Shown here: in pieces, positions 1-5,286 of the stretch
How positions within the stretch are numbered: the stretch's first letter is position 1
Layout: every line of letters starts with the position of its first letter
Position numbers and translations under genes: made by a program
The notes under the pieces: generated by a model
What the model saw: the letters and a program-made list of their open reading frames with translations, nothing else
Database searches by the model: none
What the model was told of the DNA's origin: nothing
Assembly (NCBI GenBank): GCA_017549385.1
Contig: JAFYUX010000101.1
Coordinates: 1 to 5,361 of the forward strand
Reading direction: 5' to 3'
Length of the DNA stretch: 5,361 bases
DNA from: Bacillota bacterium
GTDB lineage: Bacteria; Bacillota; Clostridia; Peptostreptococcales; Anaerovoracaceae

Positions 1-8
1 ATATCCAT
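1..8 (-). CDS. Start of a third co-directional gene, cut by the window edge
   Basis: Eighteen bases after the stop codon of the WG-repeat gene, the minus strand reads ATG GAT AT and then leaves the window (Met-Asp-Ile or Met-Asp-Met). A ribosome binding site AGGAG (17-21) lies 8 nt before the ATG. The same GGAGAT core precedes both complete genes in this window, which supports a real start. If so, this gene is translated from the same transcript as the WG-repeat gene, as the next operon member. Nothing can be said about its product. The same bases also form the inverted repeat ATATCC/GGATAT (1-6 and 11-16), so a terminator stem at the edge is the alternative reading; the well-spaced ribosome binding site makes a start codon more likely. 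Confidence 0.45.
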
Positions 9-16
9 TTGGATAT

Positions 17-21
17 CTCCT
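17..21 (-). promoter_or_regulatory. Ribosome binding site of the edge gene
   Basis: AGGAG on the minus strand, 8 nt before the ATG at 8-6 and starting 5 nt after the stop codon of the WG-repeat gene. It is the main evidence that another gene begins at the left edge. Confidence 0.5.
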
Positions 22-26
22 GCTAT

Positions 27-2009
27 TTATCTTGCATAAACTCTAGTGAACTGGCTAACATACGCATAATATGCCTTTTCTTCATCTGCATCTATAAGCT
101 GATTGTAGATACCAACACCATTTTCTGTTTTCACTACTCTTTCGTGTTCATCACAAACATCATAATCGAAGAAATACTCAGGAGTCTTTGCTTCGCCATT
201 CCAGTCGATAAATGTGATATTACCTTCTTTGCTGATTGCATAGAAGAGACCATCTTCATAAGTAAAACCTACATTTTCGTAAACAGGTTTGATAATGATT
301 GTACCGTCAGCCTTTGCGATACCATAAGCATATACATCCGTATCGTAGTCATAAGTTGAAATCTGGAAGAAACCATCTCTGATATAATCCCAGTCATCTA
401 AACCTTCTGTGCTGCCTTCGTAGCTAACAGAGATATCATGAGTAACATTTAAAGCTGCCTGAACATCTCTTTCTGTAGCGTGTACGAATGGTTCCACGAT
501 GTTGCCGGAGGCATCGTATGCACCCCATACCGGACCGTTTTCTTCGCTGTTGTATGATGCGATGATGAGGTTATCATTTACATGATATAACTCTCTGTGA
601 TTCATAGGGATTACAATGTTGCCGCTGGCATCTGCGAGACCGTATGTAGGGAATACCGATTTATCGATATAGTATGTGCCGTATTCGTTGGCAACCATAG
701 TACCGCAATCAACTGTAAATGGTACCACGATATTTCCCTTAGTATCGATTACGCCATATCCGCTGGCACTGTCAAATGCTAACTTACCATAACGGTAGCT
801 GTTGAGTTCTGTAATATATGGATAGATGCCGTTTGCATCGGCAATAACAGATAAATCGATCATTTCTTCGCCATAGATATTAATAAATGTACCTGCTCCA
901 TAGAAGTCTTTTACGCAGAACCAAGGCATGCCGTCGATTTCGCCGATGTCAAAGATTTCTTCGTAGCTTGAAACAAGAACTTCACCATTGCCGTTCATAA
1001 GCTTGTAACCATCTGCAGATGTGTAGCAGATAACTGCGATATCATCACCGTATTCATAATAACCGTCAACGCCTGTTGCTTCGTCAATCCAGATCATGTT
1101 CTGTTCTGCCTTGTTTGGCTTTTTGCCTGCTGTTCTTTCGCCACCAGCATTGCCACCTACAACGATGCCTCCGGCAACAAGAACAACCACGAGAACTGCC
1201 ACGATACCGATTGTCTTTACTGACATCTTTGAACTGCTCTTGTCAGCAAGTTTCTTTTCCTTGAGAGACTGAGGCTTATCTTCTGACTTTTCAGCCTTTT
1301 TTACTAAAATTGAACGCTTTTCTGTTTTTTCTTCTATTTCGATTGCAGGAGTTTCTGCGATCTTTTCTACCGGAGTTGCTGCAACACCGAGATCTGCTGT
1401 CTGCTGTTCTGAAATATTGTTTTCTGTTGCCTTCTTTGCCTTAGTTGTCTTGAGCTGGAATAATACGCCTAAAACTGCGATTACAACACCTAAAAGTGTA
1501 CCAACGATACCTGAACCAATCTGTAACGCTACTGCGATAGACTGTCCTGCCAGCATACCGCCACCTAAGCTTGTAGTGATAATTGTCCAGATACGAACAA
1601 ACTTGCAAGAGATGATACCGATGATTGCACCACCGATAAGAGCTGGAACGATTGCGCCTGCACCCATATCAGCTGCGATACCGAGAACCGCAAAGATGAA
1701 CACGCCAGACAGAAGTGTATTTGAGATAAAAATACCCAGTATGTAAAGCTTGTAAATAATCAGCGCGCCGATGATACCACAAACCAGAGCGATAATCGCA
1801 CATGGTGCAGGTTCACTTAAAATGAGACCTGAAGCTACACCGCCGATTGCTGCGCCACCAGCAAAACCGCAGATCGCAAAGCTTAACTTCATAAGCTTAA
1901 ATCCGAAGAAACATTCGATAAGACCAACCACAGCAACCAGTGCTGCCACTACTGAAGCTATAGCTCCCATAGTTTCCATCATCATGTTTATTGCATCCAT
2001 CATTTCCAT
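27..2009 (-). CDS. Membrane protein: TMEM198/DUF4203-like N-terminus plus extracytoplasmic WG repeats
   Basis: 660 residues. The start at 2009 is set by AAGGAGA (2017-2023), 7 nt upstream. Residues about 15-185 are hydrophobic and Gly/Ala-rich with roughly six or seven membrane helices. The stretch around 31-50 (ECFFGFKLMKL then a Gly-rich helix) resembles the TMEM198/TM7SF3 (DUF4203) family. Residues 186-263 form a Lys/Glu-rich linker, probably cytoplasmic. A helix at about 266-286, preceded by lysines, should carry the chain out. Residues 305-660 contain degenerate WG-type repeats, with cores such as GVIDTKGNIVVP (419-430), GLADASGNIVIP (457-468), GAYDASGNIVEP (496-507) and GIAKADGTIIIKP (563-575), plus weaker ones near 335, 374 and 596. 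WG repeats are beta-rich and thought to mediate binding; no enzyme motif is visible. The gene lies 115 bp after the sigma gene on the same strand and has its own ECF-like promoter, so it is a likely target of that sigma factor. Its molecular function is unknown. Confidence 0.9.
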   Translation of the reverse strand: MEMMDAINMMMETMGAIASVVAALVAVVGLIECFFGFKLMKLSFAICGFAGGAAIGGVASGLILSEPAPCAIIALVCGIIGALIIYKLYILGIFISNTLLSGVFIFAVLGIAADMGAGAIVPALIGGAIIGIISCKFVRIWTIITTSLGGGMLAGQSIAVALQIGSGIVGTLLGVVIAVLGVLFQLKTTKAKKATENNISEQQTADLGVAATPVEKIAETPAIEIEEKTEKRSILVKKAEKSEDKPQSLKEKKLADKSSSKMSVKTIGIVAVLVVVLVAGGIVVGGNAGGERTAGKKPNKAEQNMIWIDEATGVDGYYEYGDDIAVICYTSADGYKLMNGNGEVLVSSYEEIFDIGEIDGMPWFCVKDFYGAGTFINIYGEEMIDLSVIADANGIYPYITELNSYRYGKLAFDSASGYGVIDTKGNIVVPFTVDCGTMVANEYGTYYIDKSVFPTYGLADASGNIVIPMNHRELYHVNDNLIIASYNSEENGPVWGAYDASGNIVEPFVHATERDVQAALNVTHDISVSYEGSTEGLDDWDYIRDGFFQISTYDYDTDVYAYGIAKADGTIIIKPVYENVGFTYEDGLFYAISKEGNITFIDWNGEAKTPEYFFDYDVCDEHERVVKTENGVGIYNQLIDADEEKAYYAYVSQFTRVYAR

Positions 2010-2060
2010 AATCTAATCTCCTTTAAAATAAAATGTAAGTTCTTTGCCTTTCATTAAGTA

Positions 2061-2087
2061 AGACGTGATGGTTCTGCCGCAGGTTTT
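2061..2087 (-). promoter_or_regulatory. Putative ECF-type promoter of the WG-repeat gene
   Basis: On the minus strand AAAACC (2087-2082) is followed after exactly 17 nt by GTCT (2064-2061); the base before GTCT is C, giving CGTC. An AAC-containing -35 and a CGTC/GTC -10 are typical of many ECF sigma promoters (for example those of Bacillus SigM, SigW and SigX). The same AAAACC-N17-GTCT arrangement occurs upstream of the sigma gene (4782-4808). GTCT ends 52 nt before the ATG here and 54 nt before it there. An A/T-rich tract lies directly upstream. No good housekeeping promoter is apparent in this 115-bp gap. Assignment to the neighbouring sigma factor is inference. Confidence 0.55.
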
Positions 2088-2095
2088 AAAACCTG
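2080..2095. repeat. 16-bp perfect palindrome over the putative -35
   Basis: CAGGTTTTAAAACCTG is its own reverse complement and covers the AAAACC -35 element of the promoter above. It could be an operator for a dimeric regulator or a chance product of the A/T-rich context. It is not followed by a T-run on the minus strand (the next bases are CGGCAG), so it is not a convincing terminator for the sigma gene. Transcription from the sigma gene may therefore read through into the WG-repeat gene. Confidence 0.4.
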
Positions 2096-2124
2096 AAAAT
2101 ATTTTTTAAATTTTTATTAACATT

Positions 2125-4728
2125 TTAGAAAACTATTCTGTTATCACTGCTAATCTTTGCAGTTGTCTGATTGTCTTTTAATAAAGTCTGGATTTCATCG
2201 TAACTGATACTGATTACATCCTGTGTATCACCCATATCAATCAGGATTGCATCCACCACACCTGCATAATCTTCAGCCGTAAGTTCAAATGTCACAAAAC
2301 GATCGGAACCTGCATCGATGTTTTTACAAGCTACTCTTATCGCAACTTCGATTCTTCCGCCAAAATCTATACCTTCGAGAGCCGCATTTATTTCTTTCTT
2401 GATGTCATCCATATTTCCTATAGCTTTCATCACTGCAGCATCATCGATAATTACACTGTTGTTAACACTCTTAACATTTACAGTACTTTCTTCTGCCAGT
2501 AACATCTGCACAAATTTTACGATATCTTCTTTTGCAGAATCATTAACCTGAGTACCATCAATCTGATTCAGAGCCTGCTTGAGGTACTTAATCTTGTTCT
2601 TGCCCGCTTCGCTGTACTCTAAATAAATATTTGATACAGACTGATCCTGTCGAACTGCTGCTGATAAATCTTCTTCTGTATAAAGTTCAGTACCGGCATT
2701 TACCAGCCTGTAACCTGAAGCATCACTGATAGTCGCCTTTACGAGAGCTCCGCCCACAGGTTCTTCGTTTTTGTACATGATTACATAGAATAAATCATCA
2801 GCAACTACAAATATTTCACCCATATCGCCATCGATATCACCTGTTACTGCTGATGCGATAGCATCTTTGTGATTTGCCGGAAGAAGTGTTGAAATTTCAG
2901 GATAGTTATATGAAGGCTTTCCTACAACCTTTGCATAATCCTGGAGATATGCAACTGCGTCAGCGGATGCTGTCACAGACTGGTTGAAAGTGTAATAGTC
3001 GTTGAATTCGTAGTCGTAAATCGGAGTCTTGCACAGTGCGTTATATACTGCCATGCCCGCGCTGGAATTTGCATATTTGCTTGTAGCATTCTTGCCGTTT
3101 TCGATTACCTTAGACCAGTTCTCATAACCATAATTCATGCTCATCTGCCAACCATCATTTGCGAGAACTGACGAGTTGTATGAAATATCCATAAAATCAT
3201 AGCCAGCATTATCTGGAATACTGCCAAGAGCATAATACTCTGCTTCATTTACAACTACGCTATATGATTTGATATCTGCTGCCTTTTTAAGAGCGCCATT
3301 CTGAATTGTAAATACCTGATATACCCCTGGTACGCCTGGATCGCCAGCGAGATTAACTGTAATCACCGCACCTGCGCCATTGTACTTACCGAAATATGCG
3401 CCATTGTCTTCTTTATATGCTGACTTTGAAACCTTGCCGTTTTCAAAGTGATAAATGTCTACGTTGCCGCTGCCCTGCTTGCTGTTATTTACATAAGTTG
3501 TGATGAGCACCGGCATACCGTCGCCATTTGGATCAGCCAGTAAAACCTTGAGACCAGCACCACCTGATGACTGTGGGAGGCCTGATAATACTTCTGCGTA
3601 ACCTTCTGCCATTTCCTTTGGCATCACACACTTGCTGCGATCGCCGTAGTATGCGATGTTTTCCAGACATGTACCTGCATCTACAGGTTCTACCGGACCA
3701 GCCTGTGCCACCAGCTGCTGGATATCGATTTCCTGATGAATAGCCGCTCCCGGTGCTGTACCAACACTGCCACCAGAACCGATCATATCAGGAACTGTAA
3801 ACGCTGCTGTTGCACCACCTACTACCAGTAAGCCTGCAACTACAGCTGCAATGATCTTACCTTTGAGTGTCGCCAGGAGGCCAACCTTAGCAGCACCGGC
3901 TGCTGTGGCCTTTGCTGCAGTTCCAACCGCTGCCGCGGATGCGGAAGCCCCTGCTGCAGCTGTGCCAGATGTAGTAGCTGCTGCACCTGTAGCTGTAGCA
4001 CCAGCAGTTGCTGTCGCTGCAGCCGCGCCGGCGGAGCCGGCTGCCAGAGCTGGTATTGGTAAAGACGCTGTAAGTGTTTCGAAATCCTTGAAGAGGAAGA
4101 GTCCGAGAGGAATGAGAGCGTGGAGTCTGATATCCTGCTTTTCTTCTGTTTCGAGAACGCTATCCTTAATCTTCTGTCTAGCATAATTGAGACGGCTCTT
4201 TACTGTACCTTCTGATACGCCAAGAGTTTCTGCGATTTCTCTGATGCCCATTTCTGAGTAGTAGAACATCATTACACATTCTTTCTGATTGTCAGGAAGG
4301 CTGTTGATGATACCGAGGATGATATTTCTCTTTGCTTCGTTGTCCAGTGCGTCTTCCGGGATGAGGTTTTCGTCCTTATCCGGCTGCTTTTCTAAAAAGT
4401 AGTCGTTGTCTTCTTCGTCGTTGGAAACGTCCACAGTTTCCTGCTTTTTATTTTTCTTGAGGATGTCGCGGCTCTTGTTTGACGCAATCTGGTAGAGCCA
4501 TGACTGGAACGCATCTGTGTTTTCCAGCTTGCCCAGTGCCTTGAATGCAGAAACAAAAGTTTCCTGCGTCGCATCTTCTGCGTCTTCTGCGTTTCCTACT
4601 ATCTTTAAAGCGAAATAGTACACGCGCTTGTACATAGTTTCGTAAATCTGATTTACTGCGATTTCGTTGCCCTGCTGCGCGCGGATGATGATATCCATAC
4701 TTATCGCTTTTTCCTTATTAACTGCCAT
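2125..4728 (-). CDS. ECF-type sigma-70 factor fused to a membrane-anchored extracytoplasmic domain
   Basis: 867 residues from the ATG at 4728. Sigma region 2 spans about 24-92, with DAEDATQETFVSAF (49-62) and FQSWLYQIASNKSRDIL (74-90). An acidic spacer follows (94-130). Region 4 spans about 134-188, with a helix-turn-helix at 161-184 (GIREIAETLGVSEGTVKSRL). Residues 201-215 are hydrophobic (LHALIPLGLFLF). Residues 227-281 are almost only Ala, Gly, Thr and Ser. A membrane helix lies at about 291-311, with lysines at 281, 289 and 291 on its inner side. The remaining ~555 residues should lie outside the membrane. They include DPNGDG (399-404) and DIDGD (631-635), which resemble calcium-binding or FG-GAP-like loops, and four cysteines (354, 367, 566, 801). 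ECF factors are usually about 160-220 residues, so this is a large fusion. No zinc anti-sigma motif (HxxxCxxC) is present, and no separate anti-sigma gene is visible. The likely role is promoter recognition by RNA polymerase in response to an outside signal; that signal is unknown. Confidence 0.92.
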   Translation of the reverse strand: MAVNKEKAISMDIIIRAQQGNEIAVNQIYETMYKRVYYFALKIVGNAEDAEDATQETFVSAFKALGKLENTDAFQSWLYQIASNKSRDILKKNKKQETVDVSNDEEDNDYFLEKQPDKDENLIPEDALDNEAKRNIILGIINSLPDNQKECVMMFYYSEMGIREIAETLGVSEGTVKSRLNYARQKIKDSVLETEEKQDIRLHALIPLGLFLFKDFETLTASLPIPALAAGSAGAAAATATAGATATGAAATTSGTAAAGASASAAAVGTAAKATAAGAAKVGLLATLKGKIIAAVVAGLLVVGGATAAFTVPDMIGSGGSVGTAPGAAIHQEIDIQQLVAQAGPVEPVDAGTCLENIAYYGDRSKCVMPKEMAEGYAEVLSGLPQSSGGAGLKVLLADPNGDGMPVLITTYVNNSKQGSGNVDIYHFENGKVSKSAYKEDNGAYFGKYNGAGAVITVNLAGDPGVPGVYQVFTIQNGALKKAADIKSYSVVVNEAEYYALGSIPDNAGYDFMDISYNSSVLANDGWQMSMNYGYENWSKVIENGKNATSKYANSSAGMAVYNALCKTPIYDYEFNDYYTFNQSVTASADAVAYLQDYAKVVGKPSYNYPEISTLLPANHKDAIASAVTGDIDGDMGEIFVVADDLFYVIMYKNEEPVGGALVKATISDASGYRLVNAGTELYTEEDLSAAVRQDQSVSNIYLEYSEAGKNKIKYLKQALNQIDGTQVNDSAKEDIVKFVQMLLAEESTVNVKSVNNSVIIDDAAVMKAIGNMDDIKKEINAALEGIDFGGRIEVAIRVACKNIDAGSDRFVTFELTAEDYAGVVDAILIDMGDTQDVISISYDEIQTLLKDNQTTAKISSDNRIVF
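3883..4050 (-). repeat. Low-complexity Ala/Gly/Thr/Ser-coding segment (linker)
   Basis: This part of the sigma gene encodes residues 227-282, almost entirely Ala, Gly, Thr and Ser with a few Val and Lys. It is much richer in GC than its surroundings because of the GCN alanine codons, and it opens long spurious frames on both strands. It sits between sigma region 4 and the membrane helix. Its likely role is a long flexible tether that lets the sigma domain reach RNA polymerase and DNA while the protein stays in the membrane. Mixed use of GCA, GCT, GCC and GCG codons argues against a recent simple triplet expansion. Confidence 0.75.
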
Positions 4729-4733
4729 AAAAA

Positions 4734-4740
4734 TCTCCTT
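4734..4740 (-). promoter_or_regulatory. Ribosome binding site that fixes the sigma start
   Basis: AAGGAGA lies 5 nt before the ATG at 4728-4726. The frame is open back to an ATG at 4752, eight codons earlier, but the bases before that ATG (AATATATTTCAACAA) contain no ribosome binding site. The protein should therefore begin MAVNKEK. Confidence 0.85.
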
Positions 4741-4781
4741 TATAAAAACCATTTGTTGAAATATATTGCCTGTATTTATAT

Positions 4782-4808
4782 AGACTGCGTTTTTTCAAAA
4801 ACGGTTTT
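4782..4808 (-). promoter_or_regulatory. Putative ECF-type promoter of the sigma gene (autoregulation)
   Basis: On the minus strand AAAACC (4808-4803) is followed after 17 nt by GTCT (4785-4782), matching the arrangement upstream of the WG-repeat gene in motif and spacing. GTCT ends 54 nt before the ATG. The flanks also agree partly (T-A-T/A-T-A-A-A-A-C-C, and an A/T-rich continuation after GTCT). ECF factors commonly transcribe their own gene, so this fits autoregulation. The overlapping TATATAAAT could instead serve as a housekeeping -10, but no matching TTGACA-like hexamer sits 16-18 nt upstream of it. Confidence 0.55.
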
Positions 4809-4847
4809 ATAAAATTTAAAAATTTTTAAATATTTTTTAAAAATGTT
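4809..4847 (-). promoter_or_regulatory. A/T tract upstream of the ECF-like promoter (UP-element-like)
   Basis: About 39 bp of phased A- and T-runs with no G or C except near the right end, directly upstream of the putative -35. It contains the 14-mer TTTAAAAAATATTT, also found upstream of the WG-repeat promoter. Such tracts can bind the alpha subunit of RNA polymerase or bend DNA. Composition alone supports the call. Confidence 0.3.
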
Positions 4848-4860
4848 ACTGAAAACATTT
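4841..4860. repeat. Small hairpin in the predicted sigma leader
   Basis: AAATGTT (4841-4847) and AACATTT (4854-4860) are perfect reverse complements around a 6-nt loop. The hairpin overlaps the -10 of the housekeeping-like promoter and its expected start point, so it could be a regulator-binding palindrome or a 5'-end stem. It is A/T-only apart from the G/C pair and may be weak. Confidence 0.3.
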
Positions 4861-4981
4861 TATCAGTTATATAACTCATTCTCAACGAAACAACAGCTTG
4901 TTAAATAAAACGGTACCGCGTTGGACGCGGGGATTGTGTTTTTGCGTATTGAGAATGGAGAAATTCTTACATGATAAAATG
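4856..4981. repeat. 126-bp foldback segment with terminal inverted repeats (MITE-like or divergent promoter duplication)
   Basis: The ends are perfect 10-bp inverted repeats, CATTTTATCA (4856-4865) and TGATAAAATG (4972-4981). Further in is a second perfect 9-bp pair, CATTCTCAA (4877-4885) and TTGAGAATG (4949-4957), which can extend by CG/CG across a two-base bulge and by AAACA/TGTTT. The centre holds a GC-rich hairpin, CCGCG-TTGGA-CGCGG (4916-4930). The spacers between the paired segments differ (11 and 14 nt), and the left one is itself the palindrome GTTATATAAC. No target-site duplication is evident and no transposase is encoded. It may be a miniature inverted-repeat element, or an inverted duplication of the promoter region producing two divergent promoters, the right-hand one with hexamers 20 nt apart and so probably weak. 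Confidence 0.5.
4857..4885 (-). promoter_or_regulatory. Housekeeping (SigA-type) promoter upstream of the sigma gene
   Basis: On the minus strand TTGAGA (4885-4880) is followed after exactly 17 nt by TAAAAT (4862-4857). Each hexamer matches the TTGACA/TATAAT consensus at five of six positions, with optimal spacing. Transcription would begin near 4850, giving a leader of about 120 nt before the sigma start. This would provide basal expression, with the ECF-like promoter downstream adding autoregulated expression. The promoter lies inside the left arm of the foldback segment 4856-4981. Confidence 0.65.
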
Positions 4982-5141
4982 GAGAGCAGTATCTGAGATT
5001 ACGGAAATTGCGAAGAAAAGATGCAAACCCGCAACTTCAAAATGCGGTTATGTGTCTAAAGTTGCGGATATTGCAGAAAAAAGATACAAATCGCAACGAT
5101 CGGAAGCTGTAATTGTATCTAAAATTGCGCAAAATGCGTAA
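4971..5141 (+). CDS. Doubtful 56-codon open frame through the tandem repeats
   Basis: ATG at 4971 opens a 56-codon frame ending TAA at 5139-5141. GGAG (4957-4960) lies 10 nt upstream. After six residues the frame is made of 21-residue repeats: VSEITEIAKKRCKPATSKCGY, VSKVADIAEKRYKSQRSEAVI and the start of a third. The third repeat lacks one base relative to the first, and this produces the stop. The product would be small and basic, with no recognised domain. Against it: the ATG and GGAG both fall within inverted-repeat sequence, and the array continues beyond the stop. Most likely this is a repeat that happens to be open, or the remnant of a repeat-containing reading frame. Confidence 0.18.
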   Translation: MIKWRAVSEITEIAKKRCKPATSKCGYVSKVADIAEKRYKSQRSEAVIVSKIAQNA

Positions 5142-5280
5142 AAAGATACAAACCTGCAACTTCAAAATGCGGTTATATGTCTAAAGTTGTGGATATTGCA
5201 GAAAAAAGATACAAATCGCAAAAACAGAGCGTTATAACTGTATCTCAAGTTGCGCAAAATGAAGAAAAAGATACAAATCC
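4989..5280. repeat. Tandem repeat array, period 63 bp, about 4.7 copies
   Basis: Units: A 4989-5051 (63 bp), B 5052-5114 (63), C 5115-5176 (62), D 5177-5239 (63), E 5240-5280 (partial, 41). Each begins GTATCT, GTGTCT or ATGTCT and contains AGATACAAA or AGATGCAAA about 31 bases in. There is higher-order structure. A resembles C (both contain GCAACTTCAAAATGCGGTTA) and B resembles D (both contain GATATTGCAGAAAAAAGATA), which indicates duplication of a ~125-bp dimer. Many segments can pair with each other: TGTATCT with AGATACA within units C and E, GCAACTT with AAGTTGC across A/B, and the palindrome TTGCGCAA in C and E. No unique spacers are present, so it is not a CRISPR array. The array ends 6 bp before the T-tract of the upstream gene's terminator. 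Confidence 0.85.
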
Positions 5281-5286
5281 GTACAC

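Noticed and set aside
9..359. Plus-strand open frame of 116 codons opposite the end of the WG-repeat gene
   Set aside because: Cys/Ile/Phe-rich shadow with no ribosome binding site, opposite the well-supported WG-repeat region.
1417..2016. Plus-strand open frames opposite the membrane part of the WG-repeat gene
   Set aside because: Pro/Ala/Ile-rich antisense shadows of a Gly/Ala/Ile-rich membrane domain; no ribosome binding sites or recognisable domains.
2080..2124. Intrinsic terminator between the sigma and WG-repeat genes
   Set aside because: The palindrome at 2080-2095 has no T-run after it on the minus strand. The T-runs at 2101-2116 lie on the plus strand, where no gene needs termination.
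3840..4184. Minus-strand frame of 114 codons rich in Leu and Gln, overlapping the sigma gene
   Set aside because: A frame-shifted reading of the same low-complexity GC-rich stretch (GCTGCA read as CTG/CAG). The sigma frame is supported by recognisable domains on both sides.
3851..4186. Open frame of 111 codons on the plus strand, Ala/Val-rich, opposite the sigma gene
   Set aside because: It is the antisense shadow of the Ala-rich linker: GCN codons read in reverse stay free of stops. No ribosome binding site, and the sense strand has a clear sigma domain.
4753..4920. Riboswitch or other known leader RNA before the sigma gene
   Set aside because: The predicted ~120-nt leader is extremely A/T-rich with only weak stems, and no recognised riboswitch core is visible.
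4916..4947. Terminator made by the GC-rich hairpin CCGCG/CGCGG
   Set aside because: Only 5 bp of stem. On either strand the T-rich stretch begins several bases after the stem rather than directly. It is better explained as the core of the foldback segment.
4989..5280. CRISPR array
   Set aside because: Units are similar along their whole 63 bp with an A/C and B/D dimer pattern. There are no invariant short repeats separated by unique spacers, and no cas genes.
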